Assembly (NCBI GenBank): GCA_051745835.1
Contig: JBNJEL010000046.1
Span: 1 to 14,166 of the forward strand
Direction: 5' to 3'
From: JBNJEL01 sp051745835
Lineage (GTDB): Bacteria; Bacillota; Halanaerobiia; Halobacteroidales; Acetohalobiaceae
DNA: 14,166 bases
Every line of letters starts with the position of its first letter. Positions within the stretch are counted from its first letter, which is position 1. Below the pieces are notes generated by a model, which was given only the letters and a program-made list of their open reading frames with translations, did no database searches and was not told the origin of the DNA. This document shows positions 1 to 7,210 of this stretch, in pieces. The translations under genes were made by a program, and so were the position numbers.

Positions 1-1
1 G

Positions 2-979
2 GAGCAGCATGATGATAATCCACCTAATTATGAGTGTTGGTGGGGCTTTGGTCATCTGCCTAAGTTAAATGCTGAGAACCCTGAGGTACAGGATTATATC
101 TTTGAGGTGACTGAGAAGTGGTTAGATCCGAAGGGGAATGGTGATCTTAATGCCGGAATTGATGGGTGGCGGTTGGATGTACCGAATGAGATTAAGGATT
201 CTGTGCCTGACTTTTGGGTGCGCTGGCGTCAATTCGTTAAGGAGATTAATCCCGAAGCCTATATTGTCGGTGAGATTTGGGATGATGCAACTGACTACTT
301 ACAGGGAGATGAGTTTGACGGAGTGATGAATTATCGTTTTCGCGATGCTGTATTGCGCTTTATTGGTTTAAATGAGATCTCTGCTGCGGAGTTTAGAAAG
401 GAATTGAACAAATTATATATCGAGTATCCCCAGCAGGCTAATTATGCCCTGCTTAATCTAATTGGTAGTCATGATACTAGTCGCTACTTAACATTAATCG
501 ATGAAGATCAGAAGCGTTTGAAGTTAACTGCTCTCTTTCAGATGACCTATTTAGGTGCACCAATGATCTACTATGGTGATGAGATTGGTATGAAGGGTGA
601 AGATGGACCAGATTGTCGCCGGACTATGATCTGGGAGGATCGTGGTTATACTAAGCCAGATGAAGATCTATTTAGTCACTATCAGCATTTAATTAAATTA
701 AGAGATCAAGAAGCTGCTCTCTGTCGCGGGACTATAGAGCAAATTAGCTTAGCAGATCAAGAGTTGACTGCTTTTAAGCGCAGTTATCAAGGAGATGAAG
801 TATTAGTAATTATTAATGTTAGCGAAGAAGAGAATGCAATAACATTAGAGCTGTTTCAGTCAGATGGTTATTATCAGGATTTATATAATAAGTCGGAAGT
901 AGAGATTAGAGATAATCAATTAGAGTTGCAGTTAGCTGGAGTTAGTGGAGCAGTAATTAAATTAGGAGGGACTGATTAG
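2..979 (+). CDS. GH13 alpha-glycosidase (cyclomaltodextrinase/neopullulanase-like), 5' end outside window
   Basis: Hydrolyses alpha-glucosidic bonds in maltodextrins or cyclodextrins, probably in the cytoplasm because malQ follows. The reading frame is open from base 2, so the gene enters from the left; the visible part is 325 residues, the C-terminal half of the TIM barrel plus the C-terminal beta domain. The GH13 signatures are intact (numbering from base 2): GWRLDVPNE with nucleophile D59, YIVGEIWDDA with acid/base E91, and IGSHDTSR with transition-state aspartate D158. YYGDEIGM follows near 190. The GEIW and GSHDT spellings resemble subfamily GH13_20 (neopullulanase, cyclomaltodextrinase) more than classical alpha-amylase. 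That subfamily carries an N-terminal CBM34 domain that would lie outside this window. An internal GTG at 107 falls inside the barrel and is not a real start. malQ begins 2 nt after the stop. The family is certain; the exact substrate is inferred. Confidence 0.93.
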   Translation, partial: EQHDDNPPNYECWWGFGHLPKLNAENPEVQDYIFEVTEKWLDPKGNGDLNAGIDGWRLDVPNEIKDSVPDFWVRWRQFVKEINPEAYIVGEIWDDATDYLQGDEFDGVMNYRFRDAVLRFIGLNEISAAEFRKELNKLYIEYPQQANYALLNLIGSHDTSRYLTLIDEDQKRLKLTALFQMTYLGAPMIYYGDEIGMKGEDGPDCRRTMIWEDRGYTKPDEDLFSHYQHLIKLRDQEAALCRGTIEQISLADQELTAFKRSYQGDEVLVIINVSEEENAITLELFQSDGYYQDLYNKSEVEIRDNQLELQLAGVSGAVIKLGGTD

Positions 980-981
980 AA

Positions 982-2466
982 GTGGAGCTTACTAGAGATA
1001 GCGGTATCTTACTACATCCTACCTCGCTGCCGGGAAAGTATGGGATTGGCACCCTAGGTAGTGGTGCCTATCAATTTATTGATTTCTTAGCTGCGGCTGA
1101 CCAGAATTTATGGCAAGTGCTGCCATTAGGTCCAGTAGGGGATGGCGGCTCACCATATCAATCTTACTCCGCCTTTGCTGGTAATCCGTTATTGATTGAT
1201 TTAGAGCAGTTAGTGGAATTAGGACTTTTAGAGCCGAGCGATTTAACTACCGCAGATGAATTTGTGGCTACTGATGTTGATTATAAGCAGGTAGCTAACT
1301 TTAAAGAACCATTACTGAAAAAGGCGGAGCAAAACTTTACTACTCAAGCTAGTCAGAAAGAGCAGCAGAAATTTGAGAAGTTCTGTCAAGAGAATGAGTA
1401 CTGGTTGGCTGATTATGCATTATTTAGAGCACTAAAGGATCACTTTAACCAACGGTCATGGTTAGAGTGGCCGAGTGAGATTAAACTTCGTCAGCAGGAA
1501 GCTCTAGTAGAGTATCGCCAAAAGTTAATAGCTGAGATAGAGTACTATAAATTTGTGCAGTATCTCTTCTTTAAGCAGTGGTCTGCCCTAAAAGATTATG
1601 CAGCCCAGAAAGAGATAGAGATTATCGGTGATCTGCCAATCTTTGTAGCATTAGATAGTGCTGATGTATGGTCTAATCCTGATTTATTTGCTTTAAATGA
1701 TAAGCAGGAGCCAATTAATGTAGCAGGGGTGCCGCCTGATTACTTCAGTGAGACAGGACAGTTGTGGGGCAATCCACTCTATGACTGGTCAAAGCATAAA
1801 CAGAATGGTTATCAGTGGTGGATTAATCGTTTTAAGAAGAGTTTGGAGTTGGTTGATATAGTACGTTTAGATCACTTTAGAGGATTTGAAGCTTACTGGG
1901 CGGTGCCTTTTGGGGAACAGACAGCGGTTAATGGTGAATGGAAACCGGGACCAGGAGCTGATTTTCTACAACAGGTTCAAGATGAGTTAGGCAGCTTGCC
2001 GATTATTGCGGAGGATTTAGGAGTGATTACTGAAGAAGTGAAGCAGTTAAGAGATGACTTTGAACTACCCGGAATGCAGATTCTTCAGTTCGGCTTTGAA
2101 TCACAGACTGATAATGAACATCTGCCACATAATTTTGCTAGTAACTCTGTAGTCTATACGGGTACACATGATAATAATACTATTTTAGGTTGGTATCAAC
2201 AGCTTAGTGTAGAGATAAAAAAGTATGCTGTTGATTACCTCAATATTAACGAAGGGATTAATTGGGGATTTATTAGAGCGGCTTGGTCATCAACTGCTAA
2301 ATTAGCCATTGTACCACTTCAAGATGTCTTAGCTTTAGGCAGCGGTGCGCGTATGAACGTACCAGGTACGGTAGGTGATAATTGGCAGTGGAGATATAGA
2401 AGTGAGATGTTACGAGAAGAGCATGCTAGTCGGTTGAAGGAGTTGACTGAATTATATTATCGTTAA
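982..2466 (+). CDS. malQ: 4-alpha-glucanotransferase (amylomaltase), GH77
   Basis: Transfers alpha-1,4-glucan segments between maltodextrins (disproportionation), releasing glucose and longer chains for phosphorylase or hydrolase. At 494 residues it matches the usual bacterial amylomaltase length of about 500. N-terminal SGILLHPTSLPGKYGIGTLG, the QVLPLGP and GGSPYQSYSAFAGNP blocks, and GDLPIFVALDSADVW are typical of GH77. The catalytic residues are present: nucleophile D297 in VRLDHFRGFEAYW, acid/base E344 in IIAEDLG, and D397 in YTGTHDNNT. The start is GTG at 982, supported by a GGAGGG ribosome site at 965-970 (spacer about 11 nt) and the family N-terminus. It lies 2 nt after the GH13 gene, so the two are co-transcribed and probably feed the same maltodextrin pool. 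No missing residues seen. Confidence 0.96.
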   Translation: MELTRDSGILLHPTSLPGKYGIGTLGSGAYQFIDFLAAADQNLWQVLPLGPVGDGGSPYQSYSAFAGNPLLIDLEQLVELGLLEPSDLTTADEFVATDVDYKQVANFKEPLLKKAEQNFTTQASQKEQQKFEKFCQENEYWLADYALFRALKDHFNQRSWLEWPSEIKLRQQEALVEYRQKLIAEIEYYKFVQYLFFKQWSALKDYAAQKEIEIIGDLPIFVALDSADVWSNPDLFALNDKQEPINVAGVPPDYFSETGQLWGNPLYDWSKHKQNGYQWWINRFKKSLELVDIVRLDHFRGFEAYWAVPFGEQTAVNGEWKPGPGADFLQQVQDELGSLPIIAEDLGVITEEVKQLRDDFELPGMQILQFGFESQTDNEHLPHNFASNSVVYTGTHDNNTILGWYQQLSVEIKKYAVDYLNINEGINWGFIRAAWSSTAKLAIVPLQDVLALGSGARMNVPGTVGDNWQWRYRSEMLREEHASRLKELTELYYR

Positions 2467-2560
2467 CTTCAGTGCAGGACTTTTATCGATCTTGCAGAAT
2501 TATATAATCTATGTAAAATAATTTGTAACTTTGCTTGAAGATAAGGGAGTAGTAGATAAG
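2467..2560 (+). promoter_or_regulatory. malQ-cobU intergenic leader with TATAAT box and small hairpin
   Basis: This is the only sizeable gap before the cobalamin genes and so the likeliest place for their promoter. A perfect TATAAT lies at 2503-2508; the hexamer 17 bp upstream (2480-2485, CTTTTA) is a poor -35. Just upstream, TGCAGGA (2473-2479) can pair with TCTTGCA (2490-2496), seven pairs including one G-U, around a 10-nt loop. No T-run follows, so it is not a convincing terminator. At 94 nt the gap is too short for a cobalamin riboswitch, and no B12-box-like sequence was seen. The promoter call is inferred from position and the -10 box only. Confidence 0.35.
2545..2549 (+). promoter_or_regulatory. 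Ribosome binding site deciding the cobU start
   Basis: GGGAG lies 11 nt before the ATG at 2561. The longer reading from TTG at 2531 would put this site inside the coding region and adds ten residues without family support, so ATG 2561 is preferred. Confidence 0.6.
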
Positions 2561-3175
2561 ATGTCAGATCAATTACACAAGTCGTTAATCTTAGGTGGGA
2601 CAAGAAGTGGGAAGAGTACATTTGCTGAAGAAATAGCCTATCAATTAGGCAAAGAGGATGTAACCTATATTGCTACAGCTAAAGTTAGTGACTTAGAGAT
2701 GCAAGATCGAATTGATAAGCACCAACAACAGCGTCCTAGTCAGTGGCGGACAATTGAAGAACCGTATCAAGTAGCAGATAAGATAGAAGAGATTGCTCAA
2801 GAGACGGAAGTGATCTTAATTGATTGTTTGACGATTTTGGTCTCTAATTTATTATTGATAGATAGTGAGTCAGTAGATGAGGAAATTGATTATTCAGCGA
2901 GCAAGAGAGCTTTGGATAGAGTGCGCGGGTTAGGTCGGTCTATTAGAGAGGCTAAAAGCAACTTGATTATAGTTTCTAATGAGGTAGGACAGGGAGTAGT
3001 TCCTAGTTATAAGTTAGGTAGAATCTATCGTGATACTATTGGACAGGCTAATCAGATTATAGCTCAGGCGGTCAGCGAGGTATATATTACTTATGCTGGG
3101 CTGCCCGTAGAGATTAAAGAGTTAGGAGAGAGAACGAGAGCAGAGTTTGGAGGTACTAATGGTTATGACAGCTAA
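2561..3175 (+). CDS. cobU: Adenosylcobinamide kinase / adenosylcobinamide-phosphate guanylyltransferase
   Basis: Bifunctional nucleotide-loop enzyme: phosphorylates adenosylcobinamide, then transfers GMP from GTP to give adenosylcobinamide-GDP, the substrate of CobS (also in this run). From ATG 2561 it is 204 residues, close to the family's usual 180-200. The P-loop GGTRSGKS is at residues 12-19. IDKHQQQRPSQWRTIEEP follows; H54 corresponds by motif to the histidine guanylylated in Salmonella CobU (H46). VILIDCLTILVSNLL is the family's LxDCLTxxxxNL-type block, and VSNEVGQGVVP with GRIYRDTIGQANQ completes the fold. The gene is first of the cobalamin run, and its 3' end overlaps the next gene by 11 nt, suggesting translational coupling. 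Since CbiB in this operon already yields the phosphate, the kinase activity mainly serves salvage. Confidence 0.96.
   Translation: MSDQLHKSLILGGTRSGKSTFAEEIAYQLGKEDVTYIATAKVSDLEMQDRIDKHQQQRPSQWRTIEEPYQVADKIEEIAQETEVILIDCLTILVSNLLLIDSESVDEEIDYSASKRALDRVRGLGRSIREAKSNLIIVSNEVGQGVVPSYKLGRIYRDTIGQANQIIAQAVSEVYITYAGLPVEIKELGERTRAEFGGTNGYDS
3149..3153 (+). promoter_or_regulatory. Ribosome binding site for the first cobQ copy
   Basis: GGAGG sits inside the end of cobU. ATG 3159 is 5 nt downstream and ATG 3165 is 11 nt downstream. The choice of 3165 rests on the protein N-terminus (MTAKTIMLQGT, matching MTARTIMLQGT of the next gene); 3159 would add only two residues. Confidence 0.5.
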
Positions 3176-4682
3176 GACAATTATGTTACAGGGAACTGCT
3201 TCTAATGTAGGTAAGAGTGCATTAGCTACAGCACTCTGTCGTATCTTTGCTGAAGATGGTTATCAAGTGGCGCCCTTTAAAGGGTGGAATATGTCTTTGA
3301 ATTCTTATGTGACTAAAAGTGGAGGAGAGATCGGAATTGCTCAAGCTATTCAGGCGGATGCAGCAAATATTGAGCCTACGGTAGAGATGCAGCCTTTCTT
3401 GCTTAAGCCGGAGGGCAATGGTAGAACTCAGATTATTAAGCGAGGTAGTGTCTGGACTACTTTGAGTCTTAAGCAGCAGGATAGTGATTATCGTCAAGAG
3501 GTATTAGCAGAGATTGAAGATTCATTAACTCAATTATGTACTGATTATGAAGTAGTAGTATTAGAGGGAGCAGGTAGTCCGGCGGAGATTAATATTAAGG
3601 AAGAAGATTTAGCAAATATGAGTGTAGCACGCTTAAAAGAGACGCCGGTATTATTAGTAGCTGATATAGATCGCGGTGGAGCTTTGGCTTCAGTAGTAGG
3701 GACGCTGGAGTTGTTAGAACCTGAAGAACGTCAGTTAGTAGCAGGTGTAATTTTAAATAAGTTTCGTGGTGCTAGAGAGCTATTGGATTCAGGAATTGAG
3801 GTTATTGAAGCAGAGACTGGAGTGCCAGTAGTGGGAGTAATTCCTTACTGTACTGACTTTAAGGTTCCTGCTGAGGATTCAGTTGCTTTAGAGGATTTAG
3901 GTGCTTATGAAGCTGAGATTGAGATAGCTGTAATTAAGTTACCTCATATCTCTAACTTTACTGACCTGGAAGTCTTTATTAATGAACCACAGACTGCGGT
4001 GCGCTATGTTGAAGAAGCAGCTCAGTTAGGGCAACCTGATTTAATTGTTATACCGGGAACTAAGAGTACAGTAGAGGATTTACTCTATCTAAGACGCGTG
4101 GGCTTAGAAGAAGAGATCTTAGCAGCAGCTGCTGATGAGGTGCCGATTATTGGTATCTGTGGTGGCTATCAGATGTTAGGAGCTAAGATTTATGATCCGG
4201 ATCGTATAGAGAGTGAATGGTTAGAGATAGATGGGCTGGACTTGCTACCGGTAGAGACTACTATTAATCCTTATAAGTTTACTTTTCAAGCGGAAGCAGA
4301 AGTTGCAAATCATAATTTCTTTGCGGCTGATTTAGTAGGCAGTAAGTTACAAGGTTATGAGATTCATATGGGTAGCAGTCAACTATTAGCTGATGCTAAG
4401 CCGCTGTTACGAATTCAACGCCGCGATCAAGAACAAGTTAGTGTAGCCGACGGAGCAGTGAGCCAAAATGGTCTAATCTGTGGCACTTACTTACACGGTC
4501 TATTTAATAATGATCACTTAAGACGAGAATTGATTAATAGCTTACGCGCTCGCAAAGGTTTGGAGCAATTAGATGAAGAGATAATTAAGCATGCAGATCA
4601 TTTAGAACAGAGCTATCAACAACTGGCTTCTATTGTACGCGATAATTTAGACATGGCAGCAATCTATGAACTTATGGAATAG
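3165..4682 (+). CDS. CobQ-like cobyric acid synthase, divergent tandem paralogue (copy 1)
   Basis: A full-length CobQ/CbiP-type amidotransferase of 505 residues: an N-terminal dethiobiotin-synthetase-like ATP-binding domain (about 1-230) and a C-terminal class I glutaminase (about 255-490). CobQ normally amidates the b, d, e and g carboxylates of adenosylcobyrinate a,c-diamide. The P-loop QGTASNVGKS (9-18) is intact. The glutaminase keeps its nucleophile (GICGGYQMLG, C332), GYEIHMG and the histidine of GTYLHGLF (H444). The synthetase domain departs from the usual CobQ spelling: KGWNM replaces KAQNM at 39-43, EIGIAQ replaces EIGRAQ at 55-60, and residues 82-108 differ strongly from the neighbour. 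It is nearly colinear with copy 2 (first 50 residues 39 identical by eye), so they arose by duplication. Starts inside cobU, ends 18 nt before copy 2. Its function could be part of the amidation series or a different corrinoid; the family call is firm, the specificity open. Confidence 0.85.
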   Translation: MTAKTIMLQGTASNVGKSALATALCRIFAEDGYQVAPFKGWNMSLNSYVTKSGGEIGIAQAIQADAANIEPTVEMQPFLLKPEGNGRTQIIKRGSVWTTLSLKQQDSDYRQEVLAEIEDSLTQLCTDYEVVVLEGAGSPAEINIKEEDLANMSVARLKETPVLLVADIDRGGALASVVGTLELLEPEERQLVAGVILNKFRGARELLDSGIEVIEAETGVPVVGVIPYCTDFKVPAEDSVALEDLGAYEAEIEIAVIKLPHISNFTDLEVFINEPQTAVRYVEEAAQLGQPDLIVIPGTKSTVEDLLYLRRVGLEEEILAAAADEVPIIGICGGYQMLGAKIYDPDRIESEWLEIDGLDLLPVETTINPYKFTFQAEAEVANHNFFAADLVGSKLQGYEIHMGSSQLLADAKPLLRIQRRDQEQVSVADGAVSQNGLICGTYLHGLFNNDHLRRELINSLRARKGLEQLDEEIIKHADHLEQSYQQLASIVRDNLDMAAIYELME

Positions 4683-4700
4683 AGTAATTGAGGTGATAGA

Positions 4701-6248
4701 GTGACAGCTAGAACTATAATGTTACAGGGAACAGGCTCAGATGTAGGAAAGAGTATCTTAACTACTGCTCTCTGTCGTATCTTAGCTGAGGATAATTATC
4801 GAGTAGCTCCTTTTAAAGCCCAGAATATGGCATTAAATTCTTACGTTACTCGTCAGCAGGGGGAGATAGGTCGCGCTCAGGTTTTACAAGCCCAAGCAGC
4901 AGGAGTTGAGCCGACGGTAGATATGAATCCGATTCTTTTAAAGCCCCAAGCTGATACAGAGTCACAGGTAATTATTCATGGAGTAGCGCAGCAGAATATG
5001 AAGGCGCAGGAGTACTTTAATTGTCAGCGGATGGGATTAGAGTATATTAAGGAATCCTTAGCTAAATTAAAAGATGAGTACGAAGCGGTAGTCTTAGAAG
5101 GAGCAGGTAGTCCTGCTGAAGTCAATCTACGTGATTATGATGTGGTAAATATGAAAGCAGCTCAGTTAGCTAAGGCACCGGTGCTTTTAGTAGCTAATAT
5201 TGAGCGCGGCGGGGTCTTTGCTGATATAGTAGGTACTTTTAAACTACTAACTGAGTCGGAAGTTAATCGCATTGAAGGAATTATTATTAATAAGTTTAGA
5301 GGAGAAATTAGTCGTTTAGAGCCGGGTTTAGAATTTATTGAAGAGTATACTAATGTTCCGGTAGTCGGAGTAATCCCGTATATCTCTGATATTAAGTTGC
5401 CAGAAGAGGATTCACTACCCCAGGAGAGATTAAATAATCAAAAATCAAATGCAGTAGAGATAGCAGTACTCTACTTGCCTCATATCTCTAACTTTACTGA
5501 TTTTGCACCTTTAGAAGAGGAAGCAGATATTACAGTCCGTTATATTAAGGCTGGTGATGAAATTGGTAGCCCCGATTTAGTGATTCTGCCGGGGAGTAAG
5601 AATACAATTGCTGATTTGGAGTACTTAGTTAAGCAGGGTTATGGGGAGCGAATTCAAGAGTTAGCAGCAGCGGGGGTAGAGATTATAGGTATCTGTGGTG
5701 GTTATCAGATGTTAGGTACGACTATCTTTGACCCACAGCAGCTTGAATCAGAACGAGGTCAGACGGCAGGGTTAGGGCTTTTAGATCTGACTACTACGCT
5801 GCAGCCGCAGAAAGTGACAACTCAGGTACACGGTAGGGTAATTAATCAGCAGCACATCTTTGGTCAATTAGCGCAAGAGCAGCTGACTGGTTATGAGATT
5901 CATATGGGTCAGACAGAGTTAAAATCAGGAGTACAGCCTTTATTTAGAGTTGTAGAGGAGAATGATGGTGATTTGGAAGCAGAACATCTTGATGGTGCAA
6001 TCAATCAAGCGGGAACTGTCTGGGGTACTTATCTACATGGTATCTTTGCTAATGACGAATTAAGGTGGCAGTTGATTAATTACTTACGTGAAAAGAAGGG
6101 ATTAGCCCGACGAGACTTTAATCGACAGAGGACTACTTTAGAGCAGCAGAAGGCGTCTATTGATCGCTTAGCGGAGGTAGTGAGATCTAATTTAGATTTA
6201 GCACGGATTTATCAGATAATGAATGACTATCATGAGGATGTTAAGTAA
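4701..6248 (+). CDS. cobQ: Cobyric acid synthase (copy 2, canonical)
   Basis: Glutamine- and ATP-dependent amidation of adenosylcobyrinate a,c-diamide at b, d, e and g, giving adenosylcobyrate (called CbiP in the anaerobic pathway). It is 515 residues, normal for the family. Visible in order: P-loop QGTGSDVGKS (9-18), the family signature PFKAQNMALNSYV (37-49), EIGRAQ (55-60), VDMNPILLKP (73-82), VLEGAGSPAEVNL (131-143), NIERGGVFAD (166-175), then the glutaminase with GICGGYQMLG (C332), GYEIHMG, and GTYLHGIF (H446). It starts at GTG 4701 behind GAGGTGA (4690-4696), matching the N-terminus of copy 1. The stop overlaps the ATG of cbiB by one base (TAATG), indicating coupled translation. All family residues that copy 1 has changed are canonical here, so this copy is the likely main cobyrate synthase. 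Confidence 0.96.
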   Translation: MTARTIMLQGTGSDVGKSILTTALCRILAEDNYRVAPFKAQNMALNSYVTRQQGEIGRAQVLQAQAAGVEPTVDMNPILLKPQADTESQVIIHGVAQQNMKAQEYFNCQRMGLEYIKESLAKLKDEYEAVVLEGAGSPAEVNLRDYDVVNMKAAQLAKAPVLLVANIERGGVFADIVGTFKLLTESEVNRIEGIIINKFRGEISRLEPGLEFIEEYTNVPVVGVIPYISDIKLPEEDSLPQERLNNQKSNAVEIAVLYLPHISNFTDFAPLEEEADITVRYIKAGDEIGSPDLVILPGSKNTIADLEYLVKQGYGERIQELAAAGVEIIGICGGYQMLGTTIFDPQQLESERGQTAGLGLLDLTTTLQPQKVTTQVHGRVINQQHIFGQLAQEQLTGYEIHMGQTELKSGVQPLFRVVEENDGDLEAEHLDGAINQAGTVWGTYLHGIFANDELRWQLINYLREKKGLARRDFNRQRTTLEQQKASIDRLAEVVRSNLDLARIYQIMNDYHEDVK

Positions 6249-7195
6249 TGAATTATTTTGTTATTATTCTATTGGCGGTAGTAGTTGACCTGTTTATTGG
6301 TGAGTTTGAAGCTATCACTCATCCGGTAGTCTTAATTGGTAGGTTTATTAGCTGGGGCGAAGAGAAATTACGGCGGATAAACAAGGGACAGTTAATTGCT
6401 AAACTAGCTGGATTACTCTTAAGTCTCGTAACAGTTGGTTTAACTTGGCTATTGACATTTGGGTTAGTAGAATTAAGTGAAAAAGTTAGTAGCTGGTTAG
6501 GTGTCGTAGTAGAACTGATCTTATTATCGATGACTCTATCTATTACTGGATTAGCAGAGGCAGCAGAGGAGATCTATCATCATTTGATTATTGAGGATCT
6601 AACTACAGCTCGTCAAAAGTTATCTTATATAGTAGGACGCGATACTGAACAGTTAAGTAGCAGTGAAGTTATTAGAGCGGTAGTAGAGACAGTAGCAGAG
6701 AATACGGTTGATGGTATTCTATCTCCGCTCTTTTATGCAGGCTTAGGCGGGGCACCTCTAGCGATGGCTTATAAAGCAGTTAATACTCTCGATTCTATGC
6801 TAGGCTATCGTAATCAGAGATATCTGCACTTTGGTTGGGCGGCAGCGCGGATAGATGATCTGGCTAATTTGTTGCCGGCGCGGATTGGGGGTTTACTCTT
6901 TACTATAGCTGCCTTTATATTAGGTGCAGATGGCAGACAGGCAGGTAAGATAATTCTTAGAGATGCACATAAACATCCTAGTCCCAATGGAGGATATGCA
7001 GAAGCCGCAGTAGCTGGCGCTTTAGGTGTGCGCTTAGGCGGTATTAATTATTACCAGGGGGTTAAGAGTTTTAGAGCTTATTTAGGGGATAAAGAACGAG
7101 AATTGATTACATCAGATATTAAGCGAACGATTCATTTAATGTACTTAACTACACTACTATTTGTAGGAGGAATGGTAGTTTTGACTTTAATTTAG
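6248..7195 (+). CDS. cbiB: Adenosylcobinamide-phosphate synthase, membrane protein
   Basis: Condenses adenosylcobyrate with (R)-1-amino-2-propanol O-2-phosphate to form adenosylcobinamide phosphate, at the cytoplasmic membrane. 315 residues, the usual CbiB/CobD length. Hydrophobic segments are seen at about 2-18, 46-72, 82-102, 205-226 and 293-313. Family blocks: DLFIGEFEAITHPVVLIG near the start, YIVGRDTEQL, EVIRAVVETVAENTVDG, SPLFYAGLGG, MAYKAVNTLDSMLGY, WAAARIDDLANLLPARI and HKHPSPNGGYAEAAVAGAL. The start ATG shares a base with the cobQ stop. Both precursor supplies are in the operon: CobQ makes the cobyrate, and the kinase plus CobD make the aminopropanol phosphate. It is called CobD in Pseudomonas nomenclature, which should not be confused with the decarboxylase downstream. 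Confidence 0.96.
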   Translation: MNYFVIILLAVVVDLFIGEFEAITHPVVLIGRFISWGEEKLRRINKGQLIAKLAGLLLSLVTVGLTWLLTFGLVELSEKVSSWLGVVVELILLSMTLSITGLAEAAEEIYHHLIIEDLTTARQKLSYIVGRDTEQLSSSEVIRAVVETVAENTVDGILSPLFYAGLGGAPLAMAYKAVNTLDSMLGYRNQRYLHFGWAAARIDDLANLLPARIGGLLFTIAAFILGADGRQAGKIILRDAHKHPSPNGGYAEAAVAGALGVRLGGINYYQGVKSFRAYLGDKERELITSDIKRTIHLMYLTTLLFVGGMVVLTLI

Positions 7196-7210
7196 AAAGG
7201 AGCTTACTTG

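Noticed and set aside
1..106. Truncated (broken) GH13 gene
   Set aside because: The frame is open to the window edge, so the missing N-terminus is a cut by the window and not a mutation.
138..326. 62-codon + strand frame inside the GH13 gene
   Set aside because: Out-of-frame shadow of a gene whose catalytic motifs are clear in the other frame.
2473..2496. Hairpin after malQ as a Rho-independent terminator
   Set aside because: Seven weak pairs including a G-U and no T-run downstream.
3222..3497. 91-codon minus-strand frame opposite the first cobQ copy
   Set aside because: Low-complexity shadow of a well-supported gene on the + strand; no ribosome binding site or family features.
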